From Paenibacillus alba (GTDB taxonomy: Bacteria; Bacillota; Bacilli; Paenibacillales; NBRC-103111), in contig NZ_JABMKZ010000028.1 in assembly GCF_013204855.1 (NCBI RefSeq), forward strand, positions 48,054-112,053: a stretch of DNA of 64,000 bases. Direction: 5' to 3'. Both the position numbers and the translations under genes were made by a program. Within the stretch, counting starts at the first letter, position 1. Each line of letters starts with the position of its first letter. The notes beneath the pieces were generated by a model, which ran no database searches, was not told the DNA's origin, and saw only the letters and a program-made list of their open reading frames with translations. Positions 8,152-16,899 of the stretch are shown here, piece after piece.

Positions 8152-9831
8152 TTATGAGAGAGCATCCTGTTGAAGCTTAATTCGCTTAAGCTCCTTCATG
8201 GCGCTGCTGCCTCCACGACCAAAAAGATCGTACAGCTTGTCGTATTCCCGGTACAACTTCTCGTATACAGCTGAATGCTCCGGAGTAGGCAGGTAGGTTT
8301 CCTCACGTAGATGAGTCATCTTCGTGGCGGCCTCCGCCATATTGGCATAGCCCCCCCGCTCCGGCCCGGCCGCTACAGCACCGAACATCGCTGCGCCAAG
8401 CGCCGTGGTTTGGGTCGAAGCTGCGATCTTAATCTCCCGACCGGTTATATCTGCATAAATCTGCATGAGGTGTTGATTCCGCGTCGGCAATCCTCCACAG
8501 GCGAACAGCTCCCTCACCTCTAGTCCCGCCTTCTCGAAGGTATCGATGATCTTACGCGTGCCGAATGCAGCTGACTCCAGCAAAGCGCGGTAGATGTCTT
8601 CCGGCTTCGTTTGCAGAGTCAACCCAACTATCATCCCACTTAAGTCGGCATCTACCAGCACAGAACGATTGCCGTTCCACCAATCGAGAGCCAACAATCC
8701 ATGCTGCCCCGGTTTCAATTCAGCTGCACGTTGTTCCAGCCAAGCATGAACGGTTAAGCCTTCGTCCCCAGCCGCTTGCTGCACATAGGCCGGAACAGCA
8801 TGCTCGACAAACCATCCGAACATATCCCCAACAGCAGGCTGACCCGCTTCGTACCCGTAGAGACCAGGGATAATGCCATCCTCAACAACACCACATATGC
8901 CTTCTGCATGGATCTCTTGATCGCTCAGCAGCATGTGACACACGGATGTGCCCATCGCCATAACCATTTGGCCGGAGCTCACGGCTCCCGTGCCTGCTAC
9001 ACCCGCATGTGCGTCGATAATGCCTACAGCTACTGCCGTTCCGGAACGTAAGCCCATTATCAAAGCGGCTTCAGCCGTCAGTTCGCCCGCTTTAGCCCCA
9101 AGAGAACTAACAGCCCCAGGCAATTTAGCTTCTACAAAGTTCTCAAGCCTCGGGTCCAAGGCCTTGAAGAAGGAGGACGGCGGATAACCATCTGTTTTGT
9201 GCCAAAAGGCCTTATAGCCGGCGCAGCAGCTGCTTCGAACCGGATTCGCCGTCATCTGGAGTACAACCCAATCCACAGCCTCCATAAACTGATTCGTGGC
9301 TTCGTAGATTTCGGGCGCTTCATTTAATATTTGCCAGGCTTTGGCAACCATCCATTCCGAGGAAGTCCTACCCCCATATCGGCTTAACCACGATTCCCCC
9401 ATGATTTCCGCCATTTCATTGATCCGGTTCGCTTCGTCCTGTGCCGCATGATGTTTCCAAAGCTTCACATAGGCATGGGGTTCATCGCGATAAGCTTCCT
9501 GATTACATAGAGGGTTACCGGTGGCATCAACTGGCAGCATGGTACATGCTGTAAAATCGATTCCTACTCCGATCACTTGTTCAGGATCAATCCCGGAAAT
9601 ACGCAGTACTTCAGGGACCGACTTTCTCAATACTTCTATATAGTCATCCGGGTGCTGCAAAGCCCAATTCGGCTCAAGCATCCTTCCTGAGCCCGGCAAG
9701 CGTTCCTCAATAACTCCATGAGGATAGTGGGTCACATGAACGGCAAGCTCATCTCCGTTGTCTACATCTATAACAACCGCTCTGCCAGACTCTGTCCCAT
9801 AATCGATGCCAATCGCATATCGTTGCTTCAT
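8152..9831 (-). CDS. araB: ribulokinase (FGGY carbohydrate kinase)
   Basis: A 559-residue FGGY-family kinase of full ribulokinase (AraB) length and pattern. It has an N-terminal ATPase fold start (YAIGIDYGTESGRAVVID), the AraB-like GVGIDFTACTMLPVD, a substrate region GIIDAHAGVAGTGA, and a C-terminal FACGGLPTRNQHLMQIYAD. It phosphorylates ribulose on C5. E. coli AraB accepts both L- and D-ribulose. No araA or araD gene is nearby, but fucI is directly upstream, so D-ribulose made from D-arabinose is the likely substrate, giving D-ribulose-5-phosphate without an aldolase step. It is 18 bases after fucI, in the same operon. Confidence 0.88.
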   Translation of the reverse strand: MKQRYAIGIDYGTESGRAVVIDVDNGDELAVHVTHYPHGVIEERLPGSGRMLEPNWALQHPDDYIEVLRKSVPEVLRISGIDPEQVIGVGIDFTACTMLPVDATGNPLCNQEAYRDEPHAYVKLWKHHAAQDEANRINEMAEIMGESWLSRYGGRTSSEWMVAKAWQILNEAPEIYEATNQFMEAVDWVVLQMTANPVRSSCCAGYKAFWHKTDGYPPSSFFKALDPRLENFVEAKLPGAVSSLGAKAGELTAEAALIMGLRSGTAVAVGIIDAHAGVAGTGAVSSGQMVMAMGTSVCHMLLSDQEIHAEGICGVVEDGIIPGLYGYEAGQPAVGDMFGWFVEHAVPAYVQQAAGDEGLTVHAWLEQRAAELKPGQHGLLALDWWNGNRSVLVDADLSGMIVGLTLQTKPEDIYRALLESAAFGTRKIIDTFEKAGLEVRELFACGGLPTRNQHLMQIYADITGREIKIAASTQTTALGAAMFGAVAAGPERGGYANMAEAATKMTHLREETYLPTPEHSAVYEKLYREYDKLYDLFGRGGSSAMKELKRIKLQQDALS

Positions 9832-9849
9832 CCTGCTGTCCTCCCCTCC

Positions 9850-11643
9850 TTACCCGTACAAGGGTCCAAAAGCTGCACAAGCTCGATAGTCCGCTCCCAC
9901 AGGCTCATCCACGCCAAATGCTGTCCAAGCGCTAGGTCGAAAAACCCGTTCATTCGAAATGTTATGCATGCATACAGGAATACGCAGCATAGAAGCCAGC
10001 GTAATTAAATCTGCACCGATATGGCCATAGCTTACAGCACAGTGGTTAGAGCCCCAATGATTCATCACCGTGTACACATCCTGAAAGGCACCTTTCCCCG
10101 TTAGATTGGGCACAAACCAAGTAGTTGGCCACGTTGGATTGGAACGCTGATCAAGAATATCATGTACCTCACTAGGAAGCTCTACCGAATAACCCTCTGC
10201 AATTTGAAGCACGGGCCCTAATCCTTTAATCAGGTTAATCCTTGCCATCGTCATGGGCATATCGCCACGCGTCGTGAAGTCCGTGGAATATCCACCGCCT
10301 CGGAAGAAATCAACAGCCGGACACCATAACGTTGCGTCCAAACATTGTTTGACCTCTTTCTCTGTAATATCCCAAAAGGGCTTCATCGCAGGCTTTCCGT
10401 TAATCGTTTGCTCACCGGTGCCGTCAAGCGCAGCCGGACCCGAGTTAATTAGATGAATCACACCGCCTGCTGCCGCTCCCGTCAAGGCTTGCCCAGTGAC
10501 TCGTTTCACAGCTTCCGGACTCCAGTACGTTCTTACATCAGCGAAAATTTGTGCGCTATTGGTCAGCAAATGCCCGAACAGCATCGTCACCGCGTTCAAG
10601 TTATCATTCTCAGTGGCTAGCATATACGGCTCACGAATGCCGTTCCAATCGAACGAGCTGGTTAGGATGGCTTCCATAAAGTCACCGTTGGGATAATGGT
10701 CCGTCCAGGCGCGCTGCCCTTGGAAGCCGGCTGCAAGAGCATTATGTCCCATCGCTTCCTCTTCGAAGCCCATCTCGGCAAGCTTCGGATTACCGATCAT
10801 AAGATCACGGGCGATCAGCGTCATCTTGACTACGACTTCCCAATCCTGCTCCTTCTGCTCGGATGTCCGCTTCAATGCTTCCGAATTGACATCCGCGCCG
10901 ATATGGCAATTTTCTTTTGTCCAACTAAGCGCTCTTTCATATTCTTCCTTGTCATAGATGTCTCGCTCCATACGCCGGACAAATTCGCTCATATCCACAT
11001 ATTCATTGCGCATACCCAAATAATCCTGGAAGAACGTTTCATCCACGATACATCCTGCGATCCCCATAGACACGGTTCCTAGCGCCAAGTACGATTTACC
11101 GCGCATAGTTGCCAAAGCTAGCCCTGCTTTAGCGAAACGGAGCAGCTTATCTTGTACATCCTCCGGTATGGAGCTGTCCCCGATATCCTGAACGTCTTTG
11201 CCGTAAATGCTGAAAGCGGGCAAGCCCTTTTGATTATGGGCCCCCAGCGCCGATGCCAGATAAACCGCTCCCGGTCTCTCCGTCCCATTAAAGCCCCATA
11301 TCGCTTTGGGCATTAAAGGGTCGGTGTCGATCGTTTCCATCGGATAACACCAAGAGGGCGTCACGGTAATCGTTACACCAACGCCTTCCTTGCGAAATTT
11401 GTCCGCTGTTCGCGCGGCTTCCGTGACACCGCCAATCGTCGTATCGGCAATGACGCACTCCACCGGCAAGCCGTTCGCATGACGTAATGTCTGGCTCAGT
11501 AACTGTGCGCAAGCCTTCGCCATATTCATCGTAGGTTCTTCAAGTGATTCGCGGATTCCACCTCTTCGTCCGTCAATAACGGGGCGGATACCGATTTTGG
11601 GCATATCTCCTTGCATGCGGTTTACGAGTGGGGCTGTATGCAT
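9850..11643 (-). CDS. fucI: L-fucose / D-arabinose isomerase
   Basis: A 597-residue Mn-dependent ketol isomerase, collinear with E. coli FucI over its whole length: KIGIRPVIDGRRGGIRESLE, ITVTPSWCYPMETID, KAIWGFNGTERPGAVYLA, AAGFQGQRAWTDHYPNGD, SSFDWNGIREP, ATENDNLNAV and GLGPVLQIAEGYSVELP are all present. The enzyme converts L-fucose to L-fuculose and D-arabinose to D-ribulose. No fuculose kinase or fuculose-phosphate aldolase follows; instead a ribulokinase does, which favours D-arabinose as the physiological substrate. AGGAGG precedes the ATG. The gene is 23 bases after the aldolase gene. Confidence 0.95.
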   Translation of the reverse strand: MHTAPLVNRMQGDMPKIGIRPVIDGRRGGIRESLEEPTMNMAKACAQLLSQTLRHANGLPVECVIADTTIGGVTEAARTADKFRKEGVGVTITVTPSWCYPMETIDTDPLMPKAIWGFNGTERPGAVYLASALGAHNQKGLPAFSIYGKDVQDIGDSSIPEDVQDKLLRFAKAGLALATMRGKSYLALGTVSMGIAGCIVDETFFQDYLGMRNEYVDMSEFVRRMERDIYDKEEYERALSWTKENCHIGADVNSEALKRTSEQKEQDWEVVVKMTLIARDLMIGNPKLAEMGFEEEAMGHNALAAGFQGQRAWTDHYPNGDFMEAILTSSFDWNGIREPYMLATENDNLNAVTMLFGHLLTNSAQIFADVRTYWSPEAVKRVTGQALTGAAAGGVIHLINSGPAALDGTGEQTINGKPAMKPFWDITEKEVKQCLDATLWCPAVDFFRGGGYSTDFTTRGDMPMTMARINLIKGLGPVLQIAEGYSVELPSEVHDILDQRSNPTWPTTWFVPNLTGKGAFQDVYTVMNHWGSNHCAVSYGHIGADLITLASMLRIPVCMHNISNERVFRPSAWTAFGVDEPVGADYRACAAFGPLYG

Positions 11644-11666
11644 AGTTTTTACCTCCTGCGCTGTAT

Positions 11667-12590
11667 TTAGATGATGTACGACTTCGCTATAGTTTGGGAT
11701 AAGCGATGAAGCTGCTCCACTTCAAGTCGATTGGTCACTGTGAATTCCTCATGGTTTTTGGAGCGGCAATGATAATTGGTTAGTACACCTTCGAGCATCA
11801 GATAATATTTGGCATTGACCGGGTACAGCTGCTTTTCAATTAAAGACGCCATACTGAGGAAGCTGATTAAATTTTCTGCCTCCTCCGGCTTTTCTTCCCC
11901 GTATTTCATTAACCATACATACAGTTCCGGATGGAAGTTAGCCATAACACCGCTGTAGCCTGTAACGCCGAGCTTTAGTGTTTCCAGCAATGTGGCTGTA
12001 TTAGCGTTATATATATGCAAGCCGGTACCTTGAACCGCTTCTAATTTCATTTTCATATTGTTCGTATCACAGCTGGTGTCCTTCAGAAACAAGAATCGGC
12101 CTGTCTCCGCGCACCACTTCAAGGCTTCAGGTGAAATGATTTTTTTATAAGGAGATGGACATTCGTAAAAGCCGAGAGGAAGCTCTTGAGGAATTTCTTT
12201 CAATAGATTGTCCAGATTCAACTTCCAGGTATCATCCGTTTCACCCTCAAGTGCAAGACGGTTCGTAATCAATACAAGCGCATCGATTCCCGTATCAGCC
12301 ATTGCCTGTAATTCTTGGGCCTGATCTTCATAAGAGTCTGCAATATGGCCCGATGCAATGACCGGTACCCGTCCTGCAGCCTTTTCTTTCACAAACCTGG
12401 CAAGCTGTACCCGTTCTTCCAGGCTGAGAAAGAACATTTCACTGGACTGGCAGACTGCAAACAAGCCGTCCACTCCGTGACCGATATACCAGTTGATCAA
12501 ACGCTCAAGTGCAGCGTAATCGATCTCGTTTGATTCTGTGAAAGGGGTAATCATCGTTGGCCAAACACCCGTTGGAATTTGTTTCTTCAT
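11667..12590 (-). CDS. DapA/NanA-family class I aldolase
   Basis: A 307-residue TIM-barrel lyase/synthase of the dihydrodipicolinate synthase / N-acetylneuraminate lyase family. The Schiff-base lysine is Lys170 (RFLFLKDTSC) and the catalytic tyrosine is Tyr142 (GFYECPSPY). The usual GTTGE substrate motif is replaced by QSSEMFFLSLEER, so it is neither a standard DapA nor a standard NanA. Such enzymes cleave 2-keto-3-deoxy acids to pyruvate plus an aldehyde sugar. With fucI and ribulokinase downstream, the aldehyde product may be D-arabinose, which would make the substrate Kdo. GGGAG lies before the ATG. The pathway assignment is inference; the family is secure. Confidence 0.88.
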   Translation of the reverse strand: MKKQIPTGVWPTMITPFTESNEIDYAALERLINWYIGHGVDGLFAVCQSSEMFFLSLEERVQLARFVKEKAAGRVPVIASGHIADSYEDQAQELQAMADTGIDALVLITNRLALEGETDDTWKLNLDNLLKEIPQELPLGFYECPSPYKKIISPEALKWCAETGRFLFLKDTSCDTNNMKMKLEAVQGTGLHIYNANTATLLETLKLGVTGYSGVMANFHPELYVWLMKYGEEKPEEAENLISFLSMASLIEKQLYPVNAKYYLMLEGVLTNYHCRSKNHEEFTVTNRLEVEQLHRLSQTIAKSYII

Positions 12591-12650
12591 TTTGTTTCTC
12601 CCTCATGTTCCCATAGTCTGTTATTCCGATCTGGCTCATCTCTTCGTTCT

Positions 12651-13670
12651 CTAGGAGACGGAGATTTGTCTGTAAGCGATGCGTTCTCTTCGCCACGTAT
12701 AAGTAATGAATACATCGTTTCCTTGCGCGATAATAGCAGGGTATGAATACTCTCCCTCATCGTCCTCCAAAATCATCTTGGTCTCCCAAGTGAGACCATT
12801 ATCCAAAGAAGCCCGCAAGAGGAGAGGTGATCTCGGACCCCAATTCAATCCAATTGGATTACAGGCCAGCACCAGCATGCCATTGTCCATCTTCACCAAA
12901 TCGATTCCGCTGTTATTATTAGGAAGAGAGGTTGCGTAGGCATCACACCAAGTCAGACCGCCATCTTCCGAATCACTGCGGTAAATCCAGCCTTCCGTAC
13001 TGCGCAGCAGCATATGAACCTTGCCTGGCTCTGACTCCCAAAGGGTAGGCTGAATTACGCCTCTTCCCACAAAGGATTGTTCAGATACTGGGATATGACT
13101 ATCTGTGACTCTCTGGATCTGTTCATAGTCAAGACCTTGGATGCGAATGTCCCCGCTTTTCTCCCAGCTCTCCCCCTCATCTTCAGAACGATCGACGAAC
13201 GCTTGCCAGATCAGGTCCTCGGAAGAAGCAGGCGCAAGCCATGTACCGTCAGCAAGAACAATCACCTTATTGCGAACTGGCCCTCGCCCGCCACGATCGC
13301 CCTTAACCAGTTCCTGCGGATCCGACCAAGTACGTCCATAATCCTGTGAAACTCTAGTCATCGTAACCCATTCTTTGAGCAAACGACCCACTTTATAGAA
13401 CAGGATCAGATCCCCATTAGCTTTCTTATGAAGCACGGGATTCCAGTGAGGCAGCCCTTCTTGATCGACCAGTTGCGATGGTTCCGACCAAGCTCCGTCA
13501 AGGCGCCTTGAGCTCCAGATGGCAATATCATCCGCCCCTTCCGCGCTTCCGCCAAACCAAACGGCTAATAACGCTCCATGGGGCAAGGTAATCAAATGAG
13601 AAGCATGGCAGCTTGCAAAGGGCTGATTGCCATCAAAAATATGTTCTTCACATACCGTTGTAAATATCAT
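12651..13670 (-). CDS. cytoplasmic sialidase-like (COG4692-type) protein
   Basis: A 339-residue protein without a signal peptide, made almost entirely of a BNR/Asp-box propeller (SQDYGRTW, SEDEGESW, SEDGGLTW, SLDNGLTW). It starts FASCHASHLITLPHGALLAVWF, like predicted neuraminidases of the COG4692 type. Its place between the ABC permeases and the aldolase, and its lack of export signals, suggest that it hydrolyses imported short glycosides to free the keto-sugar acid. AGGAGG precedes the ATG, and the gap to the permease gene is 20 bases. Substrate unknown; a non-sialidase propeller activity is possible. Confidence 0.8.
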   Translation of the reverse strand: MIFTTVCEEHIFDGNQPFASCHASHLITLPHGALLAVWFGGSAEGADDIAIWSSRRLDGAWSEPSQLVDQEGLPHWNPVLHKKANGDLILFYKVGRLLKEWVTMTRVSQDYGRTWSDPQELVKGDRGGRGPVRNKVIVLADGTWLAPASSEDLIWQAFVDRSEDEGESWEKSGDIRIQGLDYEQIQRVTDSHIPVSEQSFVGRGVIQPTLWESEPGKVHMLLRSTEGWIYRSDSEDGGLTWCDAYATSLPNNNSGIDLVKMDNGMLVLACNPIGLNWGPRSPLLLRASLDNGLTWETKMILEDDEGEYSYPAIIAQGNDVFITYTWRRERIAYRQISVS

Positions 13671-13690
13671 GCCTACCTCCTGTGTGAGTA

Positions 13691-14530
13691 TTAACCCTTA
13701 ATCCCCGTATTGGCGATGCCTTCAACGAAATAACGCTGTAAAGAAAGGAAGACGATGATCGAGGGGATGATCGCCATACATGCCCCTGCCAACGAAGTTC
13801 CATACTGAAATTGCGCTGTTGAGTTCGCTCCCCCCATGAATTGAGCGATACCTACAGCTAGAGGTTTCAAGGAATTTGCCCTGATGGCTATCAACGGCCA
13901 GAGGAAATTGTTCCAGTTCGTAATAAACATCAGAATGGTCACCGTAGACAGCGCAGGCTTGGAAAGCGGAAGCATGATTCTGGCAAAAATGCCGAAGTCC
14001 TGACAACCATCAATCCGGGCAGCCTCTTCCAGTTCTCTGGGTATGCTTTTGAAGAAGCTGGTCAGAATAAATACACTGGTCACATTGGCTCCGGCTACAA
14101 GGACAATAGCCGCATAAGTGTTCAATAAGCCTAGCTTGGATACGAGAAGAAAGAGCGGAATAATATAAGCTTGAATCGGAATAAGAAGCATGGAGACAAC
14201 AAGGGTGAAGATCAGCTTCTTCCCTTTGAATTGCAGTCGGCCGAATGCGTATGCGGCAAGTGTTGTTAAAAGCAGCACGAATACCGTCGAGAGAACGGTC
14301 ATCATAACGCTGTTCATCATCCAGCTCATATACGGAAAATTATTCAGTACTTGTGTATAGTTATTCAGCGTGAACGTTTCTGGTATCCATTTCGGCGGAT
14401 AGCTTACGATTTGAGCTTCCGGCTTCAGCGAAGAAATCAACGACCAGAGTAAGGGAAACAGGAAGATAGCACTGACGAAAATCATGACAATGTAAACGGG
14501 TAATTTTTTTAGATTCATGCTTTCATTCAC
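13691..14530 (-). CDS. ABC sugar transporter permease (CUT1, MalG-like)
   Basis: A 279-residue six-helix inner-membrane permease. It carries the EAA loop near EELEEAARIDGCQDFGIFARIMLPLSKPAL (about 175-205), which docks the ATPase. It starts two bases after the other permease gene, with AGGAG overlapping that gene's stop, so translation is coupled. No ATPase gene is present in the cluster; CUT1 systems of Firmicutes often share a distant MsmX/UgpC-type ATPase. Substrate inferred from context: an oligosaccharide carrying the acidic sugar. Confidence 0.92.
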   Translation of the reverse strand: MNESMNLKKLPVYIVMIFVSAIFLFPLLWSLISSLKPEAQIVSYPPKWIPETFTLNNYTQVLNNFPYMSWMMNSVMMTVLSTVFVLLLTTLAAYAFGRLQFKGKKLIFTLVVSMLLIPIQAYIIPLFLLVSKLGLLNTYAAIVLVAGANVTSVFILTSFFKSIPRELEEAARIDGCQDFGIFARIMLPLSKPALSTVTILMFITNWNNFLWPLIAIRANSLKPLAVGIAQFMGGANSTAQFQYGTSLAGACMAIIPSIIVFLSLQRYFVEGIANTGIKG

Positions 14531-14532
14531 TC

Positions 14533-15390
14533 CTAATCCTCCAGCTTAAGCAATCTCGATTGTAGTTGAACCATTACGACCAGGATGATTAGGATTGCAA
14601 TACCCAGTGCGGATCCATAACCCAGGTTATAATTTTGGAATGCGGTACCATATAAGTACTGAACTAACGTCAGTGTAGCCGTTCCAGGGCCCCCGTTCGT
14701 CATAACGAAGATTTGATCGAACACTTGAATCGTGTTAATCAGTGTCAGCGTAATAATCATCGAGGTGATCGGCTTCAATAACGGCAATGTAATTTGCACA
14801 AAGGTTTGGAATTTGCTTGCGCCATCAATGGTTGAAGCTTCATACAGATCTTTGGGAATATCCTGCAGTCCCGCTAAGTACAGAATCATGTTGTAGCCTA
14901 GGAAGGACCATACCGTGACAATGGCCACGGAAAAAAGCGCATACTTCTCATTCGTCAGCCACTCAACCGGGTTCAACCCGACCATTTTCAAATAATAGTT
15001 GAGAATACCGAAATTATTATCGTATAACCAATTCCAGATAATCCCGACCACAGCGGGAATCAATACATAAGGAATAATCGAGATCGTTCTGACCGCATTG
15101 CGATAACGGATCTTTTGATTCAGCAGTGCCGCTAACAGCAAACTAAACACAACAAGCGGCGGCAAAGTCATTAATAAGAAAACCAGCGTATTTTTCAGCG
15201 ATATGTAAAAATAGGGGTCGTGAAACATCTTCTTAAAGTTGCTCAGGCCAGTGAAGGTTGCATGCCCAACGATGTTCCATTTCAAAAAGCTAACGAATAA
15301 GCCTGCCACACTTGGTCCCAAACGAAACACGATAAAGACTAACAAGTAAGGCAATAGGAACAGCGCTGCAATCCTTCCTTGTTTTTTCAT
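14533..15390 (-). CDS. ABC sugar transporter permease (CUT1, MalF-like)
   Basis: A 285-residue six-helix permease with the EAA-loop region DIPKDLYEASTIDGASKFQTF (split across helices 4 and 5) and LGPSVAGLFVSFLKW near the N-terminus, typical of LacF/UgpA-type sugar permeases. An in-frame start nine codons upstream (15417) lacks a ribosome binding site. The ATG at 15390 has AAAGGG about 11 bases before it and gives the usual MKKQGRIAAL start. It partners the adjacent MalG-like permease and the lipoprotein upstream. A stem-loop separates it from the binding-protein gene. Confidence 0.88.
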   Translation of the reverse strand: MKKQGRIAALFLLPYLLVFIVFRLGPSVAGLFVSFLKWNIVGHATFTGLSNFKKMFHDPYFYISLKNTLVFLLMTLPPLVVFSLLLAALLNQKIRYRNAVRTISIIPYVLIPAVVGIIWNWLYDNNFGILNYYLKMVGLNPVEWLTNEKYALFSVAIVTVWSFLGYNMILYLAGLQDIPKDLYEASTIDGASKFQTFVQITLPLLKPITSMIITLTLINTIQVFDQIFVMTNGGPGTATLTLVQYLYGTAFQNYNLGYGSALGIAILIILVVMVQLQSRLLKLED

Positions 15391-15427
15391 AGAGTCTACA
15401 ACCCTTTCTAGTAGCATGTGTAGGAAA

Positions 15428-15462
15428 AGGATACGATCGATCGATTGGTTCGACCGTATCCT
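15428..15462 (-). terminator. intra-operon stem-loop after the binding-protein gene
   Basis: Arms 15428-15435 and 15455-15462 pair perfectly (AGGATACG with CGTATCCT), extended by three more pairs after one mismatch. On the minus strand the hairpin is followed by TTTTCC. Such a stem between binding protein and permeases usually stabilises or partly terminates the message, giving more binding protein than permease. Confidence 0.55.
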
Positions 15463-15480
15463 GAATGATTGAACTTGTTG

Positions 15481-16806
15481 CTATTCGGCTAAAATGGCAT
15501 TGATGTCCTTCTTCAGTTGTTTAACAATTTCAAGAGGATTTTTATTGTTCAAAACAGCATCCTGCGCAGCTGTAAGGATCGGACTTGGTGCCGTGCTGGA
15601 GAACAACTGGGCAGATTTCGGATGTGCCGGCAACAGCACCGCATTGCTCAAGCTGCTTACAAACGCTTCTCTGCCAGGCATCTTCTTCGCTACTTCCATA
15701 CCTGAATTGCTCGAAGGTAATTGTCCGGAGTTCGCCCATTCACCCGAGTTTTTATCCAACCATTTGACGAACTCGACCGCTGCCGCCTTTTCGCTGGCAT
15801 TCGCTTTCTCATTAACCGGGAAAGTCAGCACCTCAGCCGCTCCCCACGCCACTTGTTTATCAAACACCTTAGGGTAAGGTGCGCTGCCCCATTTCACACT
15901 GGAAGTTTCCAGCTTCGGCATTTGCCATGGGCCATCAACAATCATCGCCACTTTACCGGAAATAAAATCATCCACGGGGGACTTCTCGCCCTTTGGAACT
16001 ACTTTATACTTAAAAATCAAATCCTCCAGGAAGCCGAACGCTTTGGCTGCTTTTTGCTCGTCGAAATCCAATTTCTTCATATCTTCTTTAAATGGATTCT
16101 CTCCTTGTTGGCTGAGCAAAGCATAGAACTGATAGAAGGCGTGGTGATTCATATTGAAGCCCAGGCCATATTGCGTAATATTATTATCATCGAAACCGCT
16201 TTCATTTGGGTGTTTACCATTTTTGTCTAGGGTCAGCTTCTGCGCAAACGCGATCAACTCATCCCCAGTCTTCGGCGCTGCAGCAACTCCTGCCTTCTCT
16301 AGCATTTCTTTGTTAAAAAACAAACCATGCATGTGGACGTCCAACGGCACTGCGTACTGCTTCCCTTTGTACATCGTGCCCCCCCATGCAAAATCGGAGT
16401 AATCCGCTTTGGTCAACTTCGCAGACTCCAAGGCCTTCGCATCAAGAACTCCCATTTCTGCGAATTGCCCGATTTCAAATGGATGCATCGCTAACACATC
16501 CGGTGGTTGCCCACCTTTCATTTCCGTCAGAAACTTTGTAAAGAGCGGCGTCCACTGCATGGAAGTAAATTCGACATGAATCTTTTTTTGCTCAGCATTG
16601 AATTTGCCAACCAGCCCTTTCATCGTTTCCAGATCCGGCCCCGTCCAGCCTCCCCAGTAATCAATGTTGATTGGACCGCTTGGCTGCGCGGATCCGCTGG
16701 CTGCAGGCGTTGCCCCAGCTTGTGTGCTTTCCTTAGTTTGACAAGCGACTACTAATGTGAGAAGTGCGGTTGAAGCAAGCAATGCAGACACCCTTTTGAG
16801 TTTCAT
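15481..16806 (-). CDS. ABC sugar-binding lipoprotein
   Basis: A 441-residue solute-binding protein of the SBP_bac_1/8 type. Its lipoprotein signal peptide ends in the lipobox LVVAC (Cys22), which anchors it to the outer face of the membrane. A Ser/Ala/Thr-rich linker follows, then the two-lobed binding domain, starting IDYWGGWTGPDLETMKGLVGKFN. It feeds the two permeases downstream. GGGAGG precedes the ATG. It lies 93 bases after the LacI regulator gene, which probably controls it. Confidence 0.92.
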   Translation of the reverse strand: MKLKRVSALLASTALLTLVVACQTKESTQAGATPAASGSAQPSGPINIDYWGGWTGPDLETMKGLVGKFNAEQKKIHVEFTSMQWTPLFTKFLTEMKGGQPPDVLAMHPFEIGQFAEMGVLDAKALESAKLTKADYSDFAWGGTMYKGKQYAVPLDVHMHGLFFNKEMLEKAGVAAAPKTGDELIAFAQKLTLDKNGKHPNESGFDDNNITQYGLGFNMNHHAFYQFYALLSQQGENPFKEDMKKLDFDEQKAAKAFGFLEDLIFKYKVVPKGEKSPVDDFISGKVAMIVDGPWQMPKLETSSVKWGSAPYPKVFDKQVAWGAAEVLTFPVNEKANASEKAAAVEFVKWLDKNSGEWANSGQLPSSNSGMEVAKKMPGREAFVSSLSNAVLLPAHPKSAQLFSSTAPSPILTAAQDAVLNNKNPLEIVKQLKKDINAILAE

Positions 16807-16841
16807 ATGAATCCTCCCTATGCATTGTATATGTCTTACAG

Positions 16842-16880
16842 GGCTTTGAATTCAGAGTTGGAACGTCACGATTCAAAGCC
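16842..16880 (-). promoter_or_regulatory. inverted repeat between regulator and binding-protein genes
   Basis: GGCTTTGAAT (16842-16851) and ATTCAAAGCC (16871-16880) are perfect 10-base arms with a 19-base loop. There is no T tract on the minus strand, so it is more likely an RNA processing or stability hairpin, or an operator, than a terminator. Confidence 0.4.
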
Positions 16881-16899
16881 ACTAATAAGCAAATCCAGT

